64,000 nucleotides of DNA from Vibrio sp. 99-8-1 (lineage in GTDB: Bacteria > Pseudomonadota > Gammaproteobacteria > Enterobacterales > Vibrionaceae), in NCBI RefSeq assembly GCF_013114595.1, contig NZ_VTXE01000023.1:1-64000 (forward strand), written 5' to 3'. Positions 55,808-64,000 of this stretch are shown here, piece after piece. Both the position numbers and the translations under genes were made by a program. The stretch's first letter is position 1, and the number at the start of each line of letters is the position of its first letter. The notes beneath the pieces were generated by a model. That model searched no databases and was not told the DNA's origin. It worked only from the letters and a program-made list of their open reading frames with translations.

Positions 55808-58156
55808 TTAATCTCTGCTATTTAACCATGTTTTTAGTACTTCGATATCGTGTTGATACTCGTTCTTAATCTCTTCAACCCAGTCTTCAATATTTTCCCA
55901 CCATGCAGGCATTTGTGGTGACTGCGCTTTTTGAGCGACCCGCTGAATATGCTGTAATCCAATCGACCCTGCGGCACCTTTAATTTTATGCGCTTCAGAA
56001 ACAATACCATCTTGATCTTTAGCGATCATATTTGAGTCCAGAATATCAATATAACCTGGCATCATATCTTCAAACATCTGAATACTATCTAACACAGGTT
56101 TCGATCCCACAATATCGACATAAGACTCAAGCATTTCTAAGTCCAATATTGTTGAAGTGATATCGACACTTACCGGAGCTTGTGACTCAACCACCGCTTT
56201 TACAGGCTCAGTTTCCTTGCTGCCAAGACAATGTTTTTCTATCACTTGTTGAATCGCTTTTACAGACAATGGCTTACTCAGCGCATCATCCATTCCTTTC
56301 TGAATATAGTCCTTTTTATCCTTCATGACGTTCGCCGTTAACGCCACCAATGGTGGAATATGGCTATACTGTTTTCTATAAAACGAAGCGATATCAAACC
56401 CTGTCATATCAGGCAATTGAATATCCAATAATACAAGATCAAAGTTGTTAGGATCGAAAGCAGCGATCGCTTCTTCACCATTCATGGCGATTTCTACGCT
56501 GTGACCTAAGCTTTCAAGCAATGAGCGAGCAACCGTCACGTTTAATTCAATATCTTCCACCATAAAGATACGCTGACTCTGCTGCTGTTTAGGTCGTTTT
56601 TTCACTTCGTCTACTGAAGCATCACTAACAGGAACACGAATATTGACGGTAAATACGCTGCCAAAGCCCTCTTCGCTGCTGACAGAAATATCTCCCCCCA
56701 TCATCTTAATCAGCTGTTTAGATACCGCTAGCCCAATTCCTGTGCCCACTGCATGAAGATTATCTTTGCCTGATTTAACCTGATAATACATAGCAAAAAT
56801 CTTATCTAACTCATCTTCTGGGATACCAATGCCGGTGTCTTCTACTTCAAAGGTAATATCAGCCATGCCGTAAGCGACTTCAGCACTGACACTCATTATG
56901 ACACTGCCCTCTTTAGTAAACTTGCTGGCATTGCCGATTAAGTTCCACAACACCTGTCGTAAGCGTGTTTCATCCACTTCGATTTGACTAGGGAAATCCG
57001 TCAGTCTTTCAAGGTCAAACTTAAGCCCTTTTTGCTGGGCCATTAGTCCTGAAATACTTTCTACTTCTAATATAAAGTCCTCAAAGTGAATCGCTTTAGG
57101 CAACAGCTCTAACTTACGTCGATCAAACTTATCCATATCAATAATATCGTTGAAGATATTGCCAAGGGTAATAGCGCTTACATTGATCGTTTGAAGCTGT
57201 TGACGTTGCTCTTCGTCAAGTTTGGTATCCAATAGCATTCGGCTTAAGCCAACAATTCCGTTTAGAGGGGTCCTTAGTTCATGACTAACCGTGGAGACAA
57301 AGGTTGTTTTATCTCTGCTGGCCTTCTCTAGTGCGTCTTGATATTTCTTCCGTTCTGTAATGTCACGACCATACCCAACCAATCCTAGATGACGACCATC
57401 TTTGCTGTAAAAAGGCACTTTACGCAATTCAAAGTACACTTTTTTACCGTCAGGGTACTCAAGCCACTGCTCGTAAGTTAGTGCTTCATTATTGCTAAAC
57501 ACCTTTTGGTCGGTCTCAACCACCAGTGACGCGACTTCTTCGCTATATACATCCCATGGCGTTAGCCCAACTAAGTCCGCTTCACTTTTACCAGTAAGAT
57601 CTTCGATGGCTTTATTACAGCCAGAGAACTGACCCTCTTCGTTTCGGTAATAGATTAAATCAGGAGACGCATCAATAAATGAGCGTAATAACGCTGTCCG
57701 CTCAGCCAGTTCTAACTGAGTACTCTCTCGTTGGTAAACTTCGTTCTCCAGATCTTTCATCGCTTCTTCACGGGCGTCTTCCGCTTTTTGTCGCTCTTCA
57801 ATTTCCTGATTTAATTTAATGATGTTCTGTTGAAGTTGGTTGTTCAGCTCCTGATCTCGGTCACGCATATCTTTTAGCTTAGCCACCAGCTTAGATAACC
57901 GCTGACGAGACTCTTCTAATTGATCCACCACTACCGATAAAAAATAGACTGCCCATGGCGTAATGAGTAAGCCAAAAAATATGGAACGAAGAATGTCGAT
58001 ATCATCCACGATTCCTTTAAGACCTAAAGTGATCCCCACCTGAACAAAAACGGCTAAGGCAACAATGGCTAAAGCTAACAATATAGAAAAACGGAGAATG
58101 CCAAGCTTTACCAACAGATCGACATAATATTGCGCTAAGCTTTTTATGGGTTTCAT
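55808..58156 (-). CDS. arcB: Aerobic respiration control sensor histidine kinase ArcB
   Basis: ArcB is a tripartite inner-membrane sensor that reads the quinone pool and phosphorylates ArcA. Order: two membrane helices (about 23-45 and 58-77), a coiled-coil linker, a PAS domain (about 155-270), HisKA with His292 (STVSHELRTPLNG) and HATPase, receiver with Asp578 (LLDIQLPDMTG), and HPt with His723 (EAHKIKGAAGS). Cys180 (FSGC), one of the two redox cysteines known in E. coli, is present. The position of Cys241 is tyrosine (KKVYFELRK). The length is 782. It is convergent with arcA. Confidence 0.97.
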   Translation of the reverse strand: MKPIKSLAQYYVDLLVKLGILRFSILLALAIVALAVFVQVGITLGLKGIVDDIDILRSIFFGLLITPWAVYFLSVVVDQLEESRQRLSKLVAKLKDMRDRDQELNNQLQQNIIKLNQEIEERQKAEDAREEAMKDLENEVYQRESTQLELAERTALLRSFIDASPDLIYYRNEEGQFSGCNKAIEDLTGKSEADLVGLTPWDVYSEEVASLVVETDQKVFSNNEALTYEQWLEYPDGKKVYFELRKVPFYSKDGRHLGLVGYGRDITERKKYQDALEKASRDKTTFVSTVSHELRTPLNGIVGLSRMLLDTKLDEEQRQQLQTINVSAITLGNIFNDIIDMDKFDRRKLELLPKAIHFEDFILEVESISGLMAQQKGLKFDLERLTDFPSQIEVDETRLRQVLWNLIGNASKFTKEGSVIMSVSAEVAYGMADITFEVEDTGIGIPEDELDKIFAMYYQVKSGKDNLHAVGTGIGLAVSKQLIKMMGGDISVSSEEGFGSVFTVNIRVPVSDASVDEVKKRPKQQQSQRIFMVEDIELNVTVARSLLESLGHSVEIAMNGEEAIAAFDPNNFDLVLLDIQLPDMTGFDIASFYRKQYSHIPPLVALTANVMKDKKDYIQKGMDDALSKPLSVKAIQQVIEKHCLGSKETEPVKAVVESQAPVSVDITSTILDLEMLESYVDIVGSKPVLDSIQMFEDMMPGYIDILDSNMIAKDQDGIVSEAHKIKGAAGSIGLQHIQRVAQKAQSPQMPAWWENIEDWVEEIKNEYQHDIEVLKTWLNSRD

Positions 58157-58500
58157 TTACTGCTCCATGCATAACAATCGAAGACCATTCTAGTGACCAG
58201 AATGAGTATTATAAGTGTTGTACGTCTACCTAATGACGCTAGGGTCTATTGACCTTTCGTATCTATTTTTACAGCAGTTTGCTGATGCTTTATACAAATC
58301 AGGTGATAACGCTGTAGAAAGTACCAACAAACGCTGCTCAAGGGTCCATCTGAAAACACCTTGAGCTGTGTTATGAGTCGTTTACATAAAATAACTATGC
58401 TGCTCTCCTCATGCTTTGCTCAAACCGCTATCAGATTGAACAAAATTTGTACTCGAAAGATCAACAGATCCTCAGTAATACATTCACAGCCAGCATAGCA
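58157..58500. other. Intergenic region with a possible element remnant
   Basis: These 344 bases have no credible gene. From about 58239 the plus strand reads CTAGGGTCTATTGACCTTTC and continues for about 120 bases with a composition unlike the flanks; it could be the decayed end of an insertion sequence. Its mate end is not in the window, and I cannot name a family. Confidence 0.3.
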
Positions 58501-60246
58501 TTACTGGTTGAAATATTGTGTTTGATTACGCCCCTGCTTCTTGGCCAAATAGAGCGCATCATCTGCTTGCGACAGAATGATATCGGAAGAAGCATTAAAT
58601 GGGGGCACTAACGACGCTACCCCAATACTAACTGTCAATAAGTCGCTGACTCCTGAGAAGCTATGCGGTAATTGTAAGTCTTTCACCGCTTTATGTATGT
58701 TGCTAGCGATGATTTGCGCTCCTTGGTAATCGGTATTTGGCAAAATAAAAGCAAACTCTTCCCCCCCATAACGAGCTACGCAATCTGATGCGCGAGTGAG
58801 AATGTTGTTGAATGCTGTCGCCACAGCCACCAATGCCTGATCACCTTTTAGATGACCATAATTGTCATTATAATCTTTGAAAAAGTCGAGATCACAAAGA
58901 ATAACCGTTAAGGCATTTTTCTGCCTACGATGTAAGCTCCATACAGTATTAAGCTGCTCGTCAAACCGTCGTCTATTAGCGACCTGTGTTAAGCCATCTA
59001 AAAAACTCAATTTCGCTAACTCTTGATTCATCTCTTCCAACTGCTGCTTAGCTAAGTAACGCTCTGTTACATCTCTAGCAAGTAGCAGAACACCCTTGAT
59101 ACCTGTGGATGGATCTTTATAAGGCGATTTCACCACATCGTACCATTTCGGCTGGCCATTCTTGTCGAGTATCTCGTCCACATAACGCAAGGTTTCACCA
59201 CGCTCTAAAACCAAGTTATCCGTTTCAACAAAGCGTTTTTTTAGGTGGTTTGGTAAAACCGTCTCAATTTTCTTGCCAATTAACTGCTCAGGGGTGAACT
59301 CGATATCTAACGAATCTACATAAGCTTGATTACATGCATCATAAACTCGATTTTCATTAAACAGGGCAATGACATCGGGAGATGAAGCGAGTATCGACTG
59401 CAGAATAGTATCGCGCTGCGCCAAGGCAATTTCCGTTCCTTTACGCTTCTCCATTTCATCGCGCAAATCCTGCTGCATCTTAAACCAGTCAGTCACATCA
59501 TGACTGATATTCAGTAACCCCAATATATCGCCTTCACTGGATAACAGAGAGGTTTGTGAGGTTTCTAATAAGCAGCTCCTGCCTTGCGGATCCGTTGTCC
59601 ATCGTCGCTGACTTCTACGACCTTGCATAACACCATCAATAATACTGTCGCTCTCTTCCTCTCGGCCTGACCAAAAGTTGTTGAACGATTTGTTACTATC
59701 CAGCAAGTTGCCATCATTGTCTTGGATGTAAATAAGTTCAGAGAGAGAATCCAGCGCACTACGCGCAACTTTTAGTGAGGTTCTCACTTGTTCTCTATCA
59801 AGTTGTGCCTCTACATGCTTAACCACATACAACAACCAAACCGATCGGTTTCTATAACGTATTTTTCTACCTGTAATCTCAATTCTAAATGTTTGAAACT
59901 CAGAGGTTGACCAAGTTAGAAGATAATCTTTGAACTTCCAACTGGATATTTGACAAAGAAATGCATGAACGTCTTGTTGAGCAATGGTTGAGGGCAGTAT
60001 GAATTTTTTACCCACCAAGCGAATACCGAGCAAGCGCATGGCTGGGGGATTAACCAATAAAAAGTCACCGTTTTTGACGTCGATGGCTAAGGTTGCTAAC
60101 GGTGTATCTAATACCAGATCATCCAGCTTACTTTTGTAGCTGTGTCTTATTGCAATAACACTAAATAGAGCAATGATAATAACGAGAAGCTCTACCCCAA
60201 CCAAAGATAACCATTCTAACAACGGGTAAAGCAGGCTATCGATCAT
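58501..60246 (-). CDS. PAS-GGDEF diguanylate cyclase
   Basis: This 581-residue inner-membrane signalling enzyme has one N-terminal helix (about 10-30), PAS-like sensor regions (about 35-145, 165-275 and 285-400; the last reads SPDVIALFNENRVYDACNQAYV), and a GGDEF domain (about 410-580). The active site is RYGGEEF and the inhibitory I-site RASD lies exactly five residues before it, so it should make c-di-GMP and be product-inhibited. No EAL domain is present. It lies upstream of arcB in the same direction, 344 bases apart, a neighbourhood I recall from other vibrios. The signal is unknown. Confidence 0.88.
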   Translation of the reverse strand: MIDSLLYPLLEWLSLVGVELLVIIIALFSVIAIRHSYKSKLDDLVLDTPLATLAIDVKNGDFLLVNPPAMRLLGIRLVGKKFILPSTIAQQDVHAFLCQISSWKFKDYLLTWSTSEFQTFRIEITGRKIRYRNRSVWLLYVVKHVEAQLDREQVRTSLKVARSALDSLSELIYIQDNDGNLLDSNKSFNNFWSGREEESDSIIDGVMQGRRSQRRWTTDPQGRSCLLETSQTSLLSSEGDILGLLNISHDVTDWFKMQQDLRDEMEKRKGTEIALAQRDTILQSILASSPDVIALFNENRVYDACNQAYVDSLDIEFTPEQLIGKKIETVLPNHLKKRFVETDNLVLERGETLRYVDEILDKNGQPKWYDVVKSPYKDPSTGIKGVLLLARDVTERYLAKQQLEEMNQELAKLSFLDGLTQVANRRRFDEQLNTVWSLHRRQKNALTVILCDLDFFKDYNDNYGHLKGDQALVAVATAFNNILTRASDCVARYGGEEFAFILPNTDYQGAQIIASNIHKAVKDLQLPHSFSGVSDLLTVSIGVASLVPPFNASSDIILSQADDALYLAKKQGRNQTQYFNQ

Positions 60247-60469
60247 GATGTTTTACTCGCTATAAGCAATTAGGATGTTAGCTAATAGTATGATTCTATG
60301 GTTAAGTTGGCTATCTAATATGTTCTATTCCTTGAATTGAACCAGAGTCGAACACACCTTATTTAGTTAACGGTAGGCTTTGGTTATCCTTCACTATAGC
60401 GTGACAATACGTTCAAATCGCCAGCTTACTCAAACACCATTACCTTGTTGTTAATTAAGCAGTTAGACG

Positions 60470-61402
60470 TTAGCTGGGTTTAGTATAAATAAAAGGATCA
60501 CCAATTAAGGAGCCTTGCGCTCCCTCTTTATCTAATGCTCTGCCTATCTCAGTCATTGCCAGCCAACGATTTTCACACCAGAGGGGCGATAATAAAGTCG
60601 GCCTACGAGCAGCAGCAGACACTCGGTGGTAGATCACGTTGGCAGGGGTCATACGAATTAGCTCACTGGCGACGCTGACATAATCATCCAGCTCCGGAGC
60701 ATCCAATTTACCCGCCCGCCAAGCTTTGGCCATTGTGCTTCCTTCTACTATATGTAACGCATGGAGCTTAATCCCATCCGTGCCCACTTCCAGAACCTTG
60801 TTCATCGTCTCAAGGTAATCAGAACGTTGCTCTTTAGGCAGCCCGACAATTAAATGCGTACACACCTTTATTCCTAACGCTCTGGCCTTTTTCGTTATCT
60901 CAGCGTAGCACTCGAAGTCATGTCCACGATTAATTCTCTTTAAGGTCTCATTGTTGGCAGTTTGCAAACCCAGCTCTAACCAGATCTCATACCCTTGTTG
61001 AACATAATCCGACAATAGGTCTAATACAGCTTGAGGGACACAATCAGGACGCGTACCAACACATAACCCCACCATATCAGCCGATTTAAGTGCTTCTTCG
61101 TACATGCTTTTTAATGTTTGCACTTCAGCATAAGTACTGGTGTAAGCTTGGAAATAAGCTAGGTATCGTTTTGCTCTGTGAATTTCTCCTGCTCTATCTG
61201 TTAGCTGTTTAACAATACTCTGCTTTTGCGTCTGCTCATCTGAAAATGAAGCAACGTTGCAAAATGTACATCCACCTCGCCCAATCGTTCCGTCTCTATT
61301 CGGGCAACTAAAACCGCCGTGCAAGGTTAGCTTATGGACTTTTTCACCATAACGACGCTGTAAATCCTGTCCCAACGTATTGACCAACTCGTGTAACTGC
61401 AT
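60470..61402 (-). CDS. yhcC: Radical SAM protein, YhcC family (TIGR01212)
   Basis: This 310-residue protein resembles E. coli YhcC. The [4Fe-4S] cysteines are in FSCPNRDGTIGRGGCTFCN, with the unusual wide first spacing of this family, followed by the NVASFSDEQ stretch and SAM-binding sequence ELGLQTAN (about 142). It has Elp3-like radical-SAM character. The substrate is not established. The arcB-yhcC-gltB neighbourhood is the same as in E. coli. It is divergent from gltB. Confidence 0.88.
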   Translation of the reverse strand: MQLHELVNTLGQDLQRRYGEKVHKLTLHGGFSCPNRDGTIGRGGCTFCNVASFSDEQTQKQSIVKQLTDRAGEIHRAKRYLAYFQAYTSTYAEVQTLKSMYEEALKSADMVGLCVGTRPDCVPQAVLDLLSDYVQQGYEIWLELGLQTANNETLKRINRGHDFECYAEITKKARALGIKVCTHLIVGLPKEQRSDYLETMNKVLEVGTDGIKLHALHIVEGSTMAKAWRAGKLDAPELDDYVSVASELIRMTPANVIYHRVSAAARRPTLLSPLWCENRWLAMTEIGRALDKEGAQGSLIGDPFIYTKPS

Positions 61403-61917
61403 ATAAAACTAGTACCAATGTGCGAATGAAAATTAATTACATCTATGAAACATAATGTCGGCCGATTATACGGGGATAGTGCCATATCAACACTATTAAA
61501 AATCAATAAAAATGTAGTAAAAAGGCTTCTAATAGACCAATAACTGCATTTATATTTAGTTGTTATTCATAACCTTAATAAAAAAATGTAACTCCCTTAA
61601 ACTTTTTATTGGAATTAAGCTACACAAAATTGTACGATACCTGAACGTCCGCATTTTATATCCGCAATAATGGATAGGATAAAAATGTGGAATAATTTGT
61701 GACAATCCGCCCCCACCTACACAAACCACTAGATTGTGGTAGAAAAACAACGGATTTCACTAAGGATTTGTTTTCTTCACATAAAAATTTCCTGTGAAGA
61801 ACGGAAGGGAATCAAACTCATCACACATGATGAGTGATGGATTAACAACTATAAAAAAGACAGGAAACAAGTGCCTAGGGCATATTGCGCCTGAAATTTA
61901 ATTGGAAGGATGTATCT
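61403..61917. other. gltB upstream region with a 9-base hairpin
   Basis: These 515 bases separate yhcC and gltB. TTCTTCACA (61773-61781) and TGTGAAGAA (61793-61801) form a perfect stem with an 11-base loop, about 120 bases before gltB. ACTCATCACACATGATGAGT (61817-61836) forms another near it. No T run follows either, so attenuation is not supported. No ribosome binding site with a good frame is seen. Confidence 0.5.
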
Positions 61918-64000
61918 ATGGTAGATAGAGAGCAGAAGACACAAGGTCTTTATACTCCGGAGTTGGAGCATGACGCTTGTGGTATCGGTTTTGTTGCTCA
62001 CCTAAAAAACCGTAAGTCTCACGATGTTGTGACTCAAGCGCTGGATATGCTAGCCCGAATGGAACACCGTGGCGGTCAAGGCTGTGATCCATGCAGCGGT
62101 GACGGCGCTGGTATTTTATTGCAAAAACCTCATGAGTTTCTGTTAGAAGAGACGGTGAAACTTGGTATCAAAATACCTTCATTTGAAAAGTATGGCGTTG
62201 GTGTTGTTCTTTTCCCTAAAAATGAACATAAACGTCAACAGTGTCGTGATATCTTAGAGCGTAATGCTCGCCGTTTAGACCTTGAAATCATAGGCTATCG
62301 CGTTCTACCAACTGACAACAGCATGATAGGCGATGACCCTCTCAGCACTGAACCTCAATTTGAACATGTGTTTGTTTCAGGTGGCCCAGGTACAACACCT
62401 GATGAGCTAGAACGAAAACTGTATGTACTGCGTAATTATACCGTTCGCGTTTGTTTAGAAAGCGTCTCCAATATTGGTGATGATTTTTACATCAACTCAA
62501 TGTCTTATAAAACGCTGGTATACAAAGGTCAGCTAACGACCGAGCAAGTACCTCAATATTTCTTGGATTTGCAAAATCCATCCATGGTAACGGCTCTAGC
62601 ACTGGTTCACTCACGCTTCTCTACCAATACATTCCCGAAATGGCGTTTAGCACAACCATTCCGTTATATTGCGCACAACGGTGAAATCAATACCGTTCGA
62701 GGTAACTTAAACTGGATGAAGGCTCGTGAAGCCATTCTTGATTCCGATCTGTTTACCCAAGCAGAAATCGACATGTTGCTTCCTATTTGTCAGGAAGGCA
62801 GCTCGGATTCATCCAACTTTGATATGGCGTTAGAGCTTCTTGTTCTTTCTGGCCGTACTCTGCCACACGCTCTTATGATGATGATCCCTGAAGCGTGGCA
62901 AGAGAACAAAAACATGGATCCAGATAGAAGAGCCTTCTATCAGTATCACGCTAACGTTATGGAACCATGGGATGGCCCTGCATCAGTCTGCTTTACCGAC
63001 GGTGTTCAAGTAGGGGCAACCCTAGACCGAAACGGTCTTCGTCCATCTCGCTATACCGTAACCAAAGACGATTTCCTCGTTATGGCTTCTGAGTCAGGTG
63101 TTGTTGAAATAGCGCCTGAAAACGTTGAGCTTCATGGTCGTCTTCAACCGGGACGTATTTTCGTTGCGGATCTCGAAGAAGGTCGCATCATTTCTGATGA
63201 AGAAGTGAAAGACAGCATAGCTAATGCTCAACCTTATAAGCAGTGGGTAAAAGAGAACCTACTAAGCCTAAACAAACTACCAGAAGCAGACAATATGCAC
63301 CACCAACCGTCTGCGGAACGTCTTCTTCATAACCAGCAAGCGTTTGGTATTACTAGTGAAGAAGTCAATGAAATCATTGTGCCTATGGCAAAAGATGCCA
63401 AAGAACCATTAGGTGCAATGGGTGCTGACTGGCCACTCGCGGTTCTGTCACATCAGTCACAACATTTATCTAACTACTTTAAACAGCTTTTTGCTCAGGT
63501 AACTAACCCACCCATCGATCCTATTCGTGAACGCATGGTGATGTCGTTAAATACCTACCTAGGTAAGGATCAAAACTTACTGGCTGAATCACCAGAGCAC
63601 TGTCAAAAAGTAGAGCTAGAGTCACCTGTTTTATCTAACTCTGAGCTAGAAAAACTTCGTGCTATCGATAATGAGCATCTACAAGCAAAAACATTGGATA
63701 TCGTATTCCGAGCCAGTGAAGAGGATGGCAAATTAGAGCGTGCTCTTAAGCGTATTTGCCAATACGCAGAAGATGCCGTGGTAGATGGTTACTCAATTAT
63801 TCTACTGACTGACCGTGCGGTAAACTCAAACCACGCAGCAATACCAGCAATGCTGGCAGTAGGTGCGGTTCACCACCATTTAATTCGTAAAGGCTTACGT
63901 GCTAAATGTGACATCGTTATCGAAACAGGTGACGCACGCGAAACCCATCATTTCGCCACTTTAGTAGGATATGGGGCCAATGCGGTTAACCCATACTTAG
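61918..64000 (+). CDS. gltB: Glutamate synthase (NADPH) large subunit, cut by the window end
   Basis: GltB, with GltD, converts glutamine and 2-oxoglutarate to two glutamates, the second half of ammonium assimilation. The open frame runs from an ATG seven bases after AAGGA to the last base, about 694 codons, with no stop. A propeptide of 20 residues would be removed to expose the N-terminal nucleophile Cys21 (HDACGIGFV). The glutaminase motifs follow: ARMEHRGGQG, ALVHSRFSTNTFPKW, RYIAHNGEINT and LDRNGLRPSRY. The synthase half lies beyond the edge. E. coli GltB has 1486 residues. Confidence 0.95.
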   Translation, partial: MVDREQKTQGLYTPELEHDACGIGFVAHLKNRKSHDVVTQALDMLARMEHRGGQGCDPCSGDGAGILLQKPHEFLLEETVKLGIKIPSFEKYGVGVVLFPKNEHKRQQCRDILERNARRLDLEIIGYRVLPTDNSMIGDDPLSTEPQFEHVFVSGGPGTTPDELERKLYVLRNYTVRVCLESVSNIGDDFYINSMSYKTLVYKGQLTTEQVPQYFLDLQNPSMVTALALVHSRFSTNTFPKWRLAQPFRYIAHNGEINTVRGNLNWMKAREAILDSDLFTQAEIDMLLPICQEGSSDSSNFDMALELLVLSGRTLPHALMMMIPEAWQENKNMDPDRRAFYQYHANVMEPWDGPASVCFTDGVQVGATLDRNGLRPSRYTVTKDDFLVMASESGVVEIAPENVELHGRLQPGRIFVADLEEGRIISDEEVKDSIANAQPYKQWVKENLLSLNKLPEADNMHHQPSAERLLHNQQAFGITSEEVNEIIVPMAKDAKEPLGAMGADWPLAVLSHQSQHLSNYFKQLFAQVTNPPIDPIRERMVMSLNTYLGKDQNLLAESPEHCQKVELESPVLSNSELEKLRAIDNEHLQAKTLDIVFRASEEDGKLERALKRICQYAEDAVVDGYSIILLTDRAVNSNHAAIPAMLAVGAVHHHLIRKGLRAKCDIVIETGDARETHHFATLVGYGANAVNPYL

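Noticed and set aside
61556-61750. 64-codon minus-strand frame upstream of gltB
   Set aside because: No convincing ribosome binding site; the product is low in family-like features and the region is a promoter area.

Overview
The window is a stretch of ordinary chromosome from a Vibrio or very close relative. This rests on the protein sequences, which are close to enterobacterial homologues but with Vibrio features: a DUF3545 protein, arcA next to arcB, and PilZ and GGDEF proteins. It also rests on gene order: rrn-clpB-pgeF-rluD / bamD-raiA-pheL-pheA, slt-trpR-yjjX, fldB / xerD-dsbC-recJ-prfB-lysS, trmN-srmB, thrLABC and arcB-yhcC-gltB all resemble enterobacterial blocks. The DNA is moderately AT-rich and looks homogeneous. 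I see no prophage, integron, CRISPR array, intact insertion sequence, toxin-antitoxin pair or defence island, and no tRNA gene.

Layout. 1-356: leader and P1 promoter of a ribosomal RNA operon whose 16S gene lies beyond the left edge. 0.36-8.3 kb: clpB with a heat-shock promoter, pgeF, rluD, bamD, raiA, the phenylalanine leader-attenuator with pheA, and yjjX. 8.3-13.3 kb: trpR, slt, ettA and a PilZ protein. 13.4-17.6 kb: an RND efflux pump and its adaptor. 17.8-22.5 kb: erpA, hemL, a 40-residue membrane protein, an AI-2E-family permease and rsmC. 22.5-28 kb: fbpABC iron import behind a Fur box, and glnK-amtB behind a sigma-54 promoter and NtrC site. 28.3-36.5 kb: yacL, prfB-lysS (prfB with its programmed frameshift), a START-domain gene, and recJ, dsbC and xerD. 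36.5-47.1 kb: fldB, brnQ, trmN, srmB, yaaA, an AGCS symporter, DUF3545, a hemerythrin protein, ung and nfo. 47.4-54.2 kb: grcA with two FNR sites, the thr operon with its leader, a small outer-membrane-like protein and an RraA-family protein. 55-64 kb: arcA with an FNR site, arcB, a diguanylate cyclase, yhcC and the start of gltB.

Themes. Several attenuation and frameshift circuits can be read directly (pheL, thrL, prfB). Oxygen control clusters on the right: FNR sites precede grcA and arcA, and ArcA/ArcB are encoded tail to tail. Nitrogen genes (glnK-amtB, gltB) and iron genes (fbpABC, erpA) have recognisable control sites in part.

The least ordinary observations are a family of palindromic MITE-like repeats, one of which supplies the 3' end of trpR; minisatellites at the 3' end of erpA and beside fldB; an ArcB with Tyr at the position of the second redox cysteine of E. 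coli ArcB; a DsbC with a lipoprotein signal; an RND pump lacking two of the usual proton-relay residues; and two very small unrecognised genes. I found no convincing new multi-gene system.
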